Source: Mesorhizobium carmichaelinearum
GTDB taxonomy: Bacteria > Pseudomonadota > Alphaproteobacteria > Rhizobiales > Rhizobiaceae
Reading direction: 5' to 3'
Assembly (NCBI RefSeq): GCF_900199455.1
Contig: NZ_FZQR01000003.1
Span: forward strand, 372,001-436,000
DNA length: 64,000 nucleotides
Below are positions 25,205 through 33,667 of this stretch, in pieces; position 1 is the stretch's first letter; the number at the start of each line of letters is the position of its first letter. The notes beneath the pieces were generated by a model. That model ran no database searches. It was not told the origin of the DNA and was given only the letters and a program-made list of their open reading frames with translations. Position numbers and translations under genes: made by a program.

Positions 25205-27703
25205 GTGAATTCGATGAAGCTGTCATCGAGGAACGCCAATCCCCGTCTTCTCGGGCTCGTCTGGCCGTTCATCGCCGTCGTCCTCATCCAGGCGCTGGTC
25301 GCCAGCCTCAGCCTCTACACGCTTTCGGCGGTTCGCGCCTATGTCGGCGGCGAAAGCCAATGGTCCAAGGGGCAGAAGCACGCCATCTATTTCCTTAGCC
25401 TCTATGCGGACACCGGCAAGGAGGAGTTCTTCAGCGAGTATCGTGCAGCGATCGCTGTTCCGCTGGCCGACCGCTCGGCCCGCCTGGCGCTCGAGCAGCC
25501 CCAGCCCGACATCAACGCGGCACGGACCGGCTTCCTGCAGGGCGGCAACCACGCTGACGACGTGACCGGGATGATCTGGCTGTTCCAGAATTTCCGCGGC
25601 TTTATCTATCTCGACACCGCTATCCGGCACTGGACCGCTGCCGACGCGATGATCCTGGCCATCCAGCAGCTCGGCGACGCGATGCACGCGACGTTGAGCA
25701 AGGGGCAGGCGTCACCGGCTGAGATCAACGCCTGGAAGACGTATATCCATCAGCTAGATCGTCAGATCAGCCCCCTTTCCAAGGCTTTCTCGGACAGTCT
25801 CGGCGAGGGGTCGCGCTTCATCCGGATGCTGCTCACCTTCGCCAATCTCGTCACCGCCGCCTTGCTGATCCTGCTTGCCGTGTTGCGGACGCGCAAACTC
25901 CTGGCCCAGCGCCAGGCCTTCCAGCTGGCGCTCAATGCCGAGCGCGAGCGCGCCCAGGTCACGCTGGCTTCGATCGGCCAGGCTGTCATCAGCACCGGCC
26001 GTGACGGGCGGCTGGACTACATGAACGCAGTTGCCGAGAAACTGCTGGCCTGCCCGTTCGGCACTGCCAGGGGGAAACCGATCGCATCGCTGTTTCGCCT
26101 TGTCGACAAGGACACCAGCGTTGAAGAAACGCAGCTGGTCGAGCGTCTCCTGGCCGGCGAACCACGCCGTTCCAGCGCCCGTCCGCAACTGCTGCAGCGG
26201 CCGGACGGCTCTGTTGTTCCCGTCGCGCTGACCGGCGCGCCGCTGCTCGTTTCCGGTGAGGTCGTCGGCGCGGTGCTCGCCTTCCACGACATGACGCGCG
26301 AAGAGGACTATATCGAGCGGCTTTCATGGCAGGCATCGCACGATGCGTTGACCGGGCTCGCCAACCGGCGCGATTTTGAAAGCCGGCTGGAAAGGACGAT
26401 CGTCGAATTGCAGGGCCAGCCCCGGCAGCACGCCTTGATGTATCTCGATCTCGACCAGTTCAAGCTGGTCAACGATACCTGCGGCCATGCCGCTGGCGAC
26501 CAATTGCTGCGCCAGATCTCCGCGCTGCTGACCCACGAATTGCGGCCCGGCGACGTGCTGGCCAGGCTGGGCGGCGACGAATTCGGTGTGCTGCTCGTGG
26601 ACAGTGACTGCGAAACCGCCGCCGACACCGCCGAACGGCTGCGCACAGCCGTGCAGGACCTGCATTTCGCCTGGGATAACAGGCCTTTCAACACCAGTGT
26701 CAGCATCGGCATGGTGCAGATCGCCGATGCGCACGTGACAATCGAGGAGACGCTGCGTGCCGCCGATGTCGCCTGCTACATGGCCAAGGAAAAGGGCCGC
26801 AACCGCGTCCAGATCCACAGCGATGGCGACATGGCCCTACGCGAGCGTTTCGGTGAGATGGCTTGGGTGCAGCGCCTGCACGCCGCATTGGAGCAAAACC
26901 GCTTCAGGTTGCATGCCCAGGAAATCTGGCCGCTCAACGACGCCGCCGCCGAGGCGGGAGCGCATATCGAGATCCTGTTGCGGCTGACCGACGAAGACGG
27001 CACCTTCGTCACCCCGCAAAGCTTCATTCCCGCAGCCGAGCGCTACGGCCTGATGCCGTCGATCGACCGCTGGGTGGTGCGCAACACCTTCCGCATCCTG
27101 GCCGCACGGCAAGCCGATCCGCTCACGCCGCCGATCGCCACATGCGCCATCAATCTTTCCGGTGCGACTTTCGGCGACGAGACCTTTCTCGGCTTCCTGC
27201 GCGAGCAGTTCCTCGTCCATGGCATTTCACCGGCCGTGATCTGCCTCGAGATCACCGAAACCAGCGCCATCGCCAATCTCACCAATGCCATGCGCTTCAT
27301 CGCCGATCTGCGCGGCCTGGGCTGCCGTTTCGCACTCGACGATTTCGGCTCCGGCATGTCATCCTTCGCCTATCTGAAGCACCTGCCGGTCGACTACCTC
27401 AAGATCGACGGCAGCTTCGTCAAGGACATGCTGGAGGATCGCATCGACCGCGCCATGGTCGAGATGATCCATCATATCGGCAAGGTCATGGGCAAGCGCA
27501 CCATCGCCGAATTCGTCGAAAGCGACGGCATCATCGCCGCCCTGAAGACGATCGGCGTCGACTATGCCCAGGGCTATGGGATCGCCAGGCCGAAGCCTTT
27601 CGATGCCTCGACGGTGCTGCTTGGCCGGGGTGCCACGCCGGCCGCGGAGAGCGCCGATCCATGGGCCGATCTGACACGGAAGCTGCGCCGCAAGGCCGGT
27701 TAG
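25205..27703 (+). CDS. Membrane-bound PAS-GGDEF-EAL cyclic-di-GMP enzyme
   Basis: 832 residues from a GTG at 25205, or 829 from an ATG at 25214; neither has a good ribosome binding site. A first helix (about 17-38) and a second (about 210-230) bracket a periplasmic sensor domain. A PAS domain follows (about 250-375), then GGDEF with the intact active site GGDEF in RLGGDEFGVLL, then EAL. The EAL motif reads EIL (HIEILLRL), but the other catalytic residues are there: INLSG, LEITET, DDFGSG, LKIDGSF and the Glu in IAEFVES. It may make and degrade c-di-GMP. The gene stands alone, preceded by a structured leader. Confidence 0.9.
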   Translation: MNSMKLSSRNANPRLLGLVWPFIAVVLIQALVASLSLYTLSAVRAYVGGESQWSKGQKHAIYFLSLYADTGKEEFFSEYRAAIAVPLADRSARLALEQPQPDINAARTGFLQGGNHADDVTGMIWLFQNFRGFIYLDTAIRHWTAADAMILAIQQLGDAMHATLSKGQASPAEINAWKTYIHQLDRQISPLSKAFSDSLGEGSRFIRMLLTFANLVTAALLILLAVLRTRKLLAQRQAFQLALNAERERAQVTLASIGQAVISTGRDGRLDYMNAVAEKLLACPFGTARGKPIASLFRLVDKDTSVEETQLVERLLAGEPRRSSARPQLLQRPDGSVVPVALTGAPLLVSGEVVGAVLAFHDMTREEDYIERLSWQASHDALTGLANRRDFESRLERTIVELQGQPRQHALMYLDLDQFKLVNDTCGHAAGDQLLRQISALLTHELRPGDVLARLGGDEFGVLLVDSDCETAADTAERLRTAVQDLHFAWDNRPFNTSVSIGMVQIADAHVTIEETLRAADVACYMAKEKGRNRVQIHSDGDMALRERFGEMAWVQRLHAALEQNRFRLHAQEIWPLNDAAAEAGAHIEILLRLTDEDGTFVTPQSFIPAAERYGLMPSIDRWVVRNTFRILAARQADPLTPPIATCAINLSGATFGDETFLGFLREQFLVHGISPAVICLEITETSAIANLTNAMRFIADLRGLGCRFALDDFGSGMSSFAYLKHLPVDYLKIDGSFVKDMLEDRIDRAMVEMIHHIGKVMGKRTIAEFVESDGIIAALKTIGVDYAQGYGIARPKPFDASTVLLGRGATPAAESADPWADLTRKLRRKAG

Positions 27704-27717
27704 GGCCTCACCCCGGT

Positions 27718-28257
27718 TTAGGGCCGTCGCTCCAGCAGGATGGTCGGGGCATCGTGATAGAGGGTCCGCGTCACCTCGCTGTAGCCGCACTTCCTGGCGA
27801 CATTCTGTGAAGCCGTATTTTCCGGATCGATGATGCAGACGGTTTTCGTGCGCCCGAATGTTTCTTCACCCCATGCCAGGACACGGCCGACAACCTCGGT
27901 GGCAAGGCCGGCACCGTGGACGGCCGGCGCCAATGCCCATCCGGCCTCGGGAATGCCTTCGATCGACGGTTCCATGTCGCGCTTCAGGTCATGAAAGCCG
28001 GCCTCGCCGACGAAGCGGCCTGTCGCCTTCTCCTCGATCGCCCAGAAGCCGTAACCGAGCAGCGACCACAGGCCGGCATGACGCAGGAAGCGCATCCAGC
28101 TTTCCTCGCGCGTGCGCGGCTTGCCGCCGATGAAACGGGTGACGACCGGGTCGGACCACATGGCGACATAGGCGTCGAAATCGTCCAGCCGGTGCGCCCG
28201 CAGGATGGTCCGCTGCGTCTCGATGACGGGGGCGACGGTCACTTGGCGGTTGTTCAT
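27718..28257 (-). CDS. GNAT N-acetyltransferase, RimJ/RimL type
   Basis: 179 residues from the ATG at 28257 after GAGGCAAG. The family is shown by the N-terminal ETQRTILRAHRLDDFDAYVAMW, typical of ribosomal-protein-alanine acetyltransferase relatives (Acetyltransf_3), and the acetyl-CoA motif GAGLATEVVGRVLAWGEETF, followed by NTASQNVARKCGY. Members acetylate protein N-termini, antibiotics or small molecules; the substrate here is unknown. It is convergent with the GGDEF-EAL gene, 14 bp apart. Confidence 0.88.
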   Translation of the reverse strand: MNNRQVTVAPVIETQRTILRAHRLDDFDAYVAMWSDPVVTRFIGGKPRTREESWMRFLRHAGLWSLLGYGFWAIEEKATGRFVGEAGFHDLKRDMEPSIEGIPEAGWALAPAVHGAGLATEVVGRVLAWGEETFGRTKTVCIIDPENTASQNVARKCGYSEVTRTLYHDAPTILLERRP

Positions 28258-28486
28258 GGGACTTGCCTCGCTAATGGTGCCTGCGCTTAGCAAATGGCCC
28301 CTACGGTGCAAGGGCCAGCAGAAGATGCGCCATCATCCAGACAAGCGGCAGCGGGCAATGTTCTGCGGTGGCGGCTCCGCTATGGGAATTCTGTCCGACG
28401 GTGCTATTTTCCCGGCAGGCTGATTCAGCACTTGGCAACTCGACCTTTTCAGATGCGGGCTGGTGCTCAAACCCAGGGAAAGAAGC

Positions 28487-28942
28487 ATGGACACGACCGA
28501 CCTTGTGCTTGCCATTGTCCATCATCTGCTGGTGTTTTCCCTGGCAGGGATCATCGGCGCCGAATTCGTGCTGATCCGCGGCGACCTGCCGGCCGCGACG
28601 CTCAAGCGGCTCGCCGGCATCGACCGCCATTATGGCATCATCGCCGCGCTGATCATCATCGTCGGCATCGGTCGTGTCTTCTGGGGTCTGAAGGGTTGGG
28701 AGTTCTACATCTACAACTGGGTGTTCTGGGCCAAGATGGCGGCCTTCGGCATTGTCGGCCTGCTGTCGATCATCCCGACCGTGCGCTTGATTTCCTGGAA
28801 CCGGCAGGCCAGCGCCAATCCCTCCTTCGCCGTGCCGGCGAGCGAACTGGCCTCGGTGAAGACCTATATCCGCACTGAGGCCTTCGTCTTCCTGCTGATC
28901 CCGGTTTTCGCGGCAGCTATGGCGCGCGGTTACGGCACCTGA
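28487..28942 (+). CDS. DUF2214 family membrane protein
   Basis: 151 residues with four hydrophobic helices and the DUF2214 pattern: an N-terminal AIVHHLLVFSLAGIIGAEF, the loop LAGIDRHYGI with an Asp-Arg-His-Tyr cluster, and GWEFYIYNWVFWAKMAAF. Members are found in many proteobacteria with no known function; conserved His residues in helix 1 may bind a cofactor. Its 3' end overlaps nth by 13 bp on the opposite strand. Confidence 0.8.
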   Translation: MDTTDLVLAIVHHLLVFSLAGIIGAEFVLIRGDLPAATLKRLAGIDRHYGIIAALIIIVGIGRVFWGLKGWEFYIYNWVFWAKMAAFGIVGLLSIIPTVRLISWNRQASANPSFAVPASELASVKTYIRTEAFVFLLIPVFAAAMARGYGT

Positions 28943-29742
28943 TCGCCAGAGACCGCCGTTTCAAGCGGCGCGATCGGCACCAGCGGCGCTGGAACGCTGG
29001 TCGTCTTGTCCTCGGCCTTGCAGATGTCGGCGATGACGCAGGCCGGGCAATCCGGCTTGCGCGCCTTGCAGACATAGCGGCCATGCAGGATCAGCCAGTG
29101 ATGCGCATGGCGCATATACTCGTCCGGGATGATCTTCAACAGCCCCTGCTCGACCTGTTCGGGTGTCTTGCCGGGCGCAAGGCCGAGCCGGTTGCCGATG
29201 CGGAAAATATGCGTGTCGACCGCCATCGTGTGCTGGCCGAAGGCCATGTTGAGCACGACATTGGCGGTCTTGCGCCCGACCCCGGGCAGCTTGACCAGTT
29301 CATCGCGATCATCAGGCACCGCGCCTCCATGATCGCGGATCAGCGCTTCTGAAAGCGCGATGACGTTCTTGGCCTTGTTGCGCCACAGACCGATGGTCCT
29401 GATATAGTCACCAACCTTGGCCTCACCCAGCGCCAGCATCTTCTGCGGCGTATCGGCGACTTGGAACAGCGCCCGCGTCGCCTTGTTGACGCCGGCGTCG
29501 GTCGCCTGCGCCGAAAGCACCACCGCCACCAGTAGCGTGAAGGCGTTGACATGTTCGAGTTCGCCCTTCGGCTCCGGCCGCTGGATCGAAAAGCGCCGGA
29601 AGATCTCGTGCACTTCCGCCGGACTGTAGCGCGACGTCCGCCGCACCGGCCGTGGACGCGGCTTGGCGTTCGAACCGTCACGCCGGCCGGCTGGCAACTC
29701 ATTTTTGGGCATGGAAGAATCTTTGGACTTGGGGGGCGCCAT
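28930..29742 (-). CDS. nth: Endonuclease III
   Basis: 270 residues. A DNA glycosylase/AP lyase that removes oxidised pyrimidines. It has the helix-hairpin-helix with catalytic Lys (LPGVGRKTANVVLN), the catalytic Asp (MAVDTHIFRI) and the 4Fe-4S ligands C-x6-C-x2-C-x5-C near the C-terminus. The ATG at 29742 follows AGGAGGGAA. A basic, disordered-looking extension of about 40 residues precedes the enzyme core, making it longer than E. coli Nth (211). It is divergent from the DUF2244 gene with only 22 bp between the start codons. Confidence 0.95.
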   Translation of the reverse strand: MAPPKSKDSSMPKNELPAGRRDGSNAKPRPRPVRRTSRYSPAEVHEIFRRFSIQRPEPKGELEHVNAFTLLVAVVLSAQATDAGVNKATRALFQVADTPQKMLALGEAKVGDYIRTIGLWRNKAKNVIALSEALIRDHGGAVPDDRDELVKLPGVGRKTANVVLNMAFGQHTMAVDTHIFRIGNRLGLAPGKTPEQVEQGLLKIIPDEYMRHAHHWLILHGRYVCKARKPDCPACVIADICKAEDKTTSVPAPLVPIAPLETAVSGDQVP

Positions 29743-29756
29743 TTCCCTCCTATAAT
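29728..29756 (+). promoter_or_regulatory. Promoter of the DUF2244 gene, overlapping the nth start
   Basis: TATAAT at 29751-29756 lies 8 bp before the ATG at 29765, with CTTGGG at 29728-29733 as a fair -35 element 17 bp upstream. This would put transcription start on or next to the ATG, giving a leaderless mRNA. The reverse complement ATATTATA could serve as the nth -10. Confidence 0.5.
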
Positions 29757-29764
29757 ATCCTGTC

Positions 29765-30259
29765 ATGAGCGACACAAACGCCTCGTTTCAGGCTGACGAG
29801 CCCTTCTTTCACGCATTGCTGACGCCGCACCGGTCGCTGGGCAGGACGGGCTTCCTGGTCCTGATGGGCGCGCTGCTGTTCGGCTGGCTGGTGACCGGCG
29901 CGTTTTTCCTGTCGCGCGGCGCCTGGCCGGTGTTCGGCTTCTTCGGCCTCGACGTGATCGCCGTCTACATCGCCTTCCGCGCCAACTACCGCGCCGCCCG
30001 CGCCCGCGAGGAAGTGTCGGTCTCGCGCACCAGCCTCGACATCCGCAAGACGGCCCCCTCGGGGAAATCGGAAGCGCACCGCTTCAACCCGTTCTGGGCG
30101 CGGTTTTCGGTCGCTCGTCACGCCGAGATCGGCATCACCAAAATGACCGTCGAAGGGCAAGGCCAGAACGTGCCGATCGGCGGCTTTCTCGACCCCGAGT
30201 CCCGCGAGAGCTTTGCCACCGCTTTCTCACGCGCACTGGCGACCGCCAAGGCACGCTGA
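29765..30259 (+). CDS. DUF2244 domain-containing membrane protein
   Basis: 164 residues. The N-terminal HALLTPHRSLGRTGF is the start of DUF2244, followed by two helices (FLVLMGALLFGWLVTGAFF and WPVFGFFGLDVIAVYIAF) and a cytoplasmic domain with NPFWARF and the C-terminal GGFLDPESRESFATAFSRAL. The family is common in alphaproteobacteria and of unknown function. No Shine-Dalgarno is seen, in line with a leaderless transcript. Confidence 0.85.
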   Translation: MSDTNASFQADEPFFHALLTPHRSLGRTGFLVLMGALLFGWLVTGAFFLSRGAWPVFGFFGLDVIAVYIAFRANYRAARAREEVSVSRTSLDIRKTAPSGKSEAHRFNPFWARFSVARHAEIGITKMTVEGQGQNVPIGGFLDPESRESFATAFSRALATAKAR

Positions 30260-30261
30260 AT

Positions 30262-31077
30262 CTAGAACCGATATCGCAAAAGCCTGCCGACCTTGCGCAG
30301 CGCCGGAATGTGTTTCCACAGCCTAACGAACAGTTTGGCGGACCAGCCCATGCGGGCGGCGTGTTCAGGTTTGTAGGCGGAGATATCCTCAACGAACCGC
30401 AGCTTGGGGACCGCCAGTTCCAGCTCGTGCGGGTCGTCGATCGCCCAGTGGACCTCGGCACCCGTCACCTTGATGGTCGGATTGAGGCGAAGCAGCGTCA
30501 GGCCGAAACGGCTGTAGGCGTCGAACATCAATTCGCCGCCGGCAAGGTGCGAGACCAGCCGCGAAACCAGGCGTAGCCCTTCGTCTGCGGGGAGATAGGG
30601 TGTCAGCCCCTCCGCCACCACGATGGCCGGGCGGTTGCGGGGCACGTCGGCCAGCCAGCCGGGCTCGGTCACCGACGAAGCGATGAGGTGGTAATGGTCG
30701 CGGGACGGGTAGAGCCTGCGCCTGAGCTCAATGACCTGGGGATAGTCGACATCGAACCAGTCCACGCCTGGTGGCGGATCGACACGGAAGATGCGCGTAT
30801 CGAGCCCGCAGCCGAGATGCAGCACGATGGCGCCGGGATTTCTGGCCAGAAAATCCTCGACACGAACGTCCAGCGTCTTGGCCCGGATCGCCAGGCCAAT
30901 GCCGAGATTCTCGTCTACTTTGAGCCTGGAGAAATCATAGTCGATCTTGCGCACCGCCTCGTCGGCGAAATGATCCGCAAGCAGCGAATGCGGCAGCCGG
31001 CTCTCCAGCGCCTTGCCATAGAGCGTCATCAGCAAGGTTTCCTTGGCCCCTGTCAGATGCACTTTCTCGCCAGCCAT
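30262..31077 (-). CDS. Class I SAM-dependent methyltransferase, LCMT/PPM1 family
   Basis: 271 residues from an ATG at 31077 after CCAGGAG. It belongs to the leucine-carboxyl-methyltransferase-like group (COG3315). The SAM-binding motif is IVLHLGCGLDTRIFRV, with the acidic post-motif VDWFDVDYPQVIELRR and, in motif III, PAIVVAEGLTPYL. In bacteria such enzymes methylate small-molecule carboxyl or hydroxyl groups, sometimes in polyketide clusters. No biosynthetic genes are nearby, so the substrate is unknown. Convergent with DUF2244, 2 bp between stops. Confidence 0.82.
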   Translation of the reverse strand: MAGEKVHLTGAKETLLMTLYGKALESRLPHSLLADHFADEAVRKIDYDFSRLKVDENLGIGLAIRAKTLDVRVEDFLARNPGAIVLHLGCGLDTRIFRVDPPPGVDWFDVDYPQVIELRRRLYPSRDHYHLIASSVTEPGWLADVPRNRPAIVVAEGLTPYLPADEGLRLVSRLVSHLAGGELMFDAYSRFGLTLLRLNPTIKVTGAEVHWAIDDPHELELAVPKLRFVEDISAYKPEHAARMGWSAKLFVRLWKHIPALRKVGRLLRYRF

Positions 31078-31192
31078 AAGCGACTCCTGGCACGAAACCC
31101 CGAGTCTATCTGGGCATGTGCGGCAAGAAGGCAAGTTTCGGGTGGCGATCGCCGCCCCAAGGGGCGATATTCCTGGCCAAGGAGACAGTTCG

Positions 31193-32071
31193 ATGAGCAC
31201 ACAGACAGCCGTCCTCAAGAAGGACATCACGCCGCAAGGCAGCGACTACGAGATCGTGCGCCGCGCCATCGAGAAGATCAGCCTCGACTACCGCGACCAG
31301 CCTTCGCTCGAGGAGCTTGCCGAAGAGGTCGGCGAGACGCCGACCGGCCTGCAAAAGCTTTTCACCCGCTGGGCCGGCCTGTCGCCCAAGGCGTTCCTGC
31401 AGGCGGTGACGCTCGACCACGCGCGCCGGCTGCTCGATTCCGGCATGCCGCTGCTCGAAACCTCGTTCGAACTGGGCATGTCCGGTCCCGGCCGGCTGCA
31501 TGACCTGTTCGTCACCCATGAGGCGATGTCGCCGGGCGACTACAAGACACGCGGCGCCGGCCTCACCATCCGCTACGGCTACCATGCCTCGCCTTTCGGC
31601 ACCGCCCTGATCATGGCCACCGACCGTGGCCTAGCCGGCCTCGCCTTCAGCGACCCCGGCGAGGAACGTGCGTCCTTCGCCGACATGTCCAGCCGCTGGC
31701 CGAACGCCTTCTATGTCGAGGACATGGCCGCGACCGGGCCCTATGCCGCGCGCATCTTCGATCCAACATTGTGGCGCCCCGACCAGCCGCTGCATGTCGT
31801 CATGATCGGCACCGACTTCCAGGTCCGCGTCTGGGAGGCGCTGCTGCAGATCCCGATGGGCAAGGCGCGCACCTATTCCTCGATCGCCGCCAGCATCGGC
31901 GCGCCGAGCGCCAGCCGCGCGGTCGGCGCCGCCAATGGCGCCAACCCGCTCTCCTTCGTGGTGCCTTGCCACCGCGCCATCGGCAAGTCCGGCGACCTCA
32001 CCGGCTACCACTGGGGCCTGACCCGCAAGCGCGCCATCCTGGGCTGGGAGGCAGGGCAGGTTTCGTCTTAA
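31193..32071 (+). CDS. AraC-type HTH fused to methylated-DNA-protein cysteine methyltransferase
   Basis: 292 residues. The N-terminal half (about 15-105) is an AraC-type helix-turn-helix (SLEELAEEVGETPTGLQKLFTRWAG). The C-terminal half is an Ogt/Ada-C domain with the alkyl-acceptor Cys in VVPCHRAIG and the DNA-binding helix SASRAVGAANG. It repairs O6-alkylguanine by irreversible transfer to the Cys. The N-terminal zinc domain of E. coli Ada, which senses methylphosphotriesters, is absent, so it may not act as the same kind of activator. Ribosome binding site AAGGAGAC. Confidence 0.92.
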   Translation: MSTQTAVLKKDITPQGSDYEIVRRAIEKISLDYRDQPSLEELAEEVGETPTGLQKLFTRWAGLSPKAFLQAVTLDHARRLLDSGMPLLETSFELGMSGPGRLHDLFVTHEAMSPGDYKTRGAGLTIRYGYHASPFGTALIMATDRGLAGLAFSDPGEERASFADMSSRWPNAFYVEDMAATGPYAARIFDPTLWRPDQPLHVVMIGTDFQVRVWEALLQIPMGKARTYSSIAASIGAPSASRAVGAANGANPLSFVVPCHRAIGKSGDLTGYHWGLTRKRAILGWEAGQVSS

Positions 32072-32074
32072 AAT

Positions 32075-32137
32075 GTCGATTTTTCAATTTCGACTCAAGA
32101 AATATATGAATAGTCGCACTATAAAGTATTAGTGCGA
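32075..32137. repeat. Two inverted repeats in the AT-rich gap before the fimbria-like cassette
   Basis: GTCGA/TCGAC flank an AT-rich core at 32075-32093, and TCGCACTA (32114-32121) pairs perfectly with TAGTGCGA (32130-32137). The second is followed by TTTCTC and could end the upstream repair gene or act as an operator. The whole gap to 32292 is clearly more AT-rich than its surroundings and should hold the cassette promoter. Confidence 0.45.
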
Positions 32138-32292
32138 TTTCTCATCGGAATTTCCGGATGCAACCGAGGACAACCATCGGTTTCTTCATGGTTATTATTG
32201 CCGCGCATTATTTAAGTTTACGCTAAATTAACCACGATAAAGCGATCATGACCCATATTAATTCGGGCGAGCCGACTTAATAGGAGGTCTCG

Positions 32293-32763
32293 ATGAAATT
32301 GTTTCGCACCGCTTTCGGTGCAGCCTTGCTGGTCGCATGTCTGGACAAGCCTGCATTGGCAACGACACAAAATGTCATTTTCAATGGCACGATCTCCCCG
32401 ACCTGCACGCTTGTCATTGCCACCAATGGCACCATGACGGTCAGTCCCGACCTCCAGACCCTCAGCTCCCACAACAGCGGCGGCTCGGCCGGAACCGTCA
32501 CGCTGACGACGACCGGCGGCGTGTCGCTGAGCGTCGATCCGGTCACCACCACGACGGTGCCGGCGGCCGACACGACATCGACCACCTGGACACCAACCTA
32601 CTCTTCCGCTGGTGCGCACTCCATCGTCGAGACCGGCTCGGCGACCGCCATCAGCACACCTGGCGCCGACCTTGTCTCGGTCCATCTCGCCGGCACCAAG
32701 GGTGGCAGCAACCGCTTCGCCAACGGAAACTATCAGGCAACGGTAACGCTTCGCTGCGAGTAG
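32293..32763 (+). CDS. Secreted pilin-like protein A of a four-gene cassette
   Basis: 156 residues. The signal peptide is MKLFRTAFGAALLVACLDKPALA. The mature chain is Ser/Thr/Gly-rich and predicted all-beta, with one Cys near the N-terminus (SPTCTLVI) and one at the very end (YQATVTLRCE), the disulfide pattern of fimbrial subunits and spore-coat-U-type domains. It is paralogous to the fourth gene, which ends YQGTVTVRCE. The start follows AGGAGG. It is probably a surface or pilus-like subunit assembled with the chaperone-like product of the next gene. Confidence 0.72.
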   Translation: MKLFRTAFGAALLVACLDKPALATTQNVIFNGTISPTCTLVIATNGTMTVSPDLQTLSSHNSGGSAGTVTLTTTGGVSLSVDPVTTTTVPAADTTSTTWTPTYSSAGAHSIVETGSATAISTPGADLVSVHLAGTKGGSNRFANGNYQATVTLRCE

Positions 32764-32783
32764 CGCCCGGGAAGGAGGCATCC

Positions 32784-33176
32784 TTGACACGTTTTGGAAC
32801 CCTGACGGCGGCGCTGGCCGTCGGCCTGATCCCCGTTGCCGCGGCGGCGCAGTCGATGTCGCCGATGCGCGGCGAGGTCAACAGTTTCACCGACGTCTTC
32901 GCGGTCCGCGTATACCCGGCCAATCCATACGACCAGAAGATCAAGGTCGAAATCCACGTCTACGATCAGGATTTTCAGCCGGTCGCCGCCAGGATCTCTC
33001 CGAGTGCCTTCCAACTGGGTTCCCAGGCTTCCCGTCCTGTCCTTGTGGTCGTGCCTTTCGGCGGCGCTGCCGAGCGTAAAGTGCGTATCTGTACCGAAAG
33101 CATCCCCTTCCCCAATCAACAGACGCAGATAAGGGCACAGATATGCGGAAAGTTTTTTGGGCACCGCAAGTCCTGA
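32784..33176 (+). CDS. One-domain fimbrial-chaperone-like protein
   Basis: 130 residues from a TTG at 32784 preceded by AAGGAGG at good spacing. A signal peptide (GTLTAALAVGLIPVAAAAQ) leads to a single Ig-like domain resembling the N-terminal domain of PapD chaperones: RVYPANPYDQKIKVEIHVYD, then SRPVLVVVPFGGAAERKVRIC and RAQICGKFFGH. The second chaperone domain is missing. It lies 20 bp after the first pilin-like gene and overlaps the third gene by 34 bp, so it is translationally linked to both. Confidence 0.68.
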   Translation: MTRFGTLTAALAVGLIPVAAAAQSMSPMRGEVNSFTDVFAVRVYPANPYDQKIKVEIHVYDQDFQPVAARISPSAFQLGSQASRPVLVVVPFGGAAERKVRICTESIPFPNQQTQIRAQICGKFFGHRKS

Positions 33177-33667
33177 CGCTGGCAGTCGCGGTTGCTGTGA
33201 CAAGCACCGTTCCAACCCAGGCCCAGGACCAGATCTACAATCTCAACCAGAACGAGAACGGCTTCAATTTGCCCGGTGTCACCTTGCCCCAGGGCCAGGA
33301 CGAGGTCCATGCCGCGGACGGCACCACTTGCCGTTCCGCCGTTTCCGGTTCCGGTGCCTATATGGATCTCGGCGTTATCAGAGGCAACAACCAGACGGAC
33401 AATGGCGTCGCCACCTATGGCCGGGTGGTGATCCCGATCGGGCGTACACCGACGCGTCTCGACTGCAGCCGATTGTACGAACTTGAGGTCCAGCGCCTGC
33501 AGCTGGAGCTGAAACTGCTCAAAATGGGCCTCGGCGGCGACGGCCCGACGGGAAGCGTGGCCGCCGGCGCTCCCGCCACCGCGGCCGCGTCACCTGGATG
33601 GGCCAACGAAGGCTGGAGCATCAGGACCGGAAATGGCGATGGCAAGAAAAAGAGGAAGAAGAAATAG
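33143..33667 (+). CDS. Secreted protein with coiled coil and Lys-rich tail
   Basis: 174 residues. The signal peptide ends at TVPTQAQ. A conserved-looking domain follows (DEVHAADGTTCRSAVSGSGAYMDLGVI, YGRVVIPIG) with two Cys, then a short coiled coil (LYELEVQRLQLELKLLKMGL), a Gly/Ala-rich linker and a GKKKRKKK tail. I recall similar hypothetical proteins in other Rhizobiales but no function. Its ribosome binding site (AAGGG) is inside the chaperone-like gene, and its last 35 bp encode the start of the next gene in another frame. Confidence 0.68.
   Translation: MRKVFWAPQVLTLAVAVAVTSTVPTQAQDQIYNLNQNENGFNLPGVTLPQGQDEVHAADGTTCRSAVSGSGAYMDLGVIRGNNQTDNGVATYGRVVIPIGRTPTRLDCSRLYELEVQRLQLELKLLKMGLGGDGPTGSVAAGAPATAAASPGWANEGWSIRTGNGDGKKKRKKK

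Noticed and set aside
25161..25208. Upstream reading frame of 15 codons before the GGDEF-EAL gene
   Set aside because: It ends on the GTG start in a suggestive way, but has no ribosome binding site at proper distance and lies in a hairpin; not called as a gene.
32205..32235. CtrA box (TTAA-N7-TTAA) upstream of the fimbria-like cassette
   Set aside because: The two TTAA half-sites are 12 bp apart, not 7, in generally AT-rich DNA.
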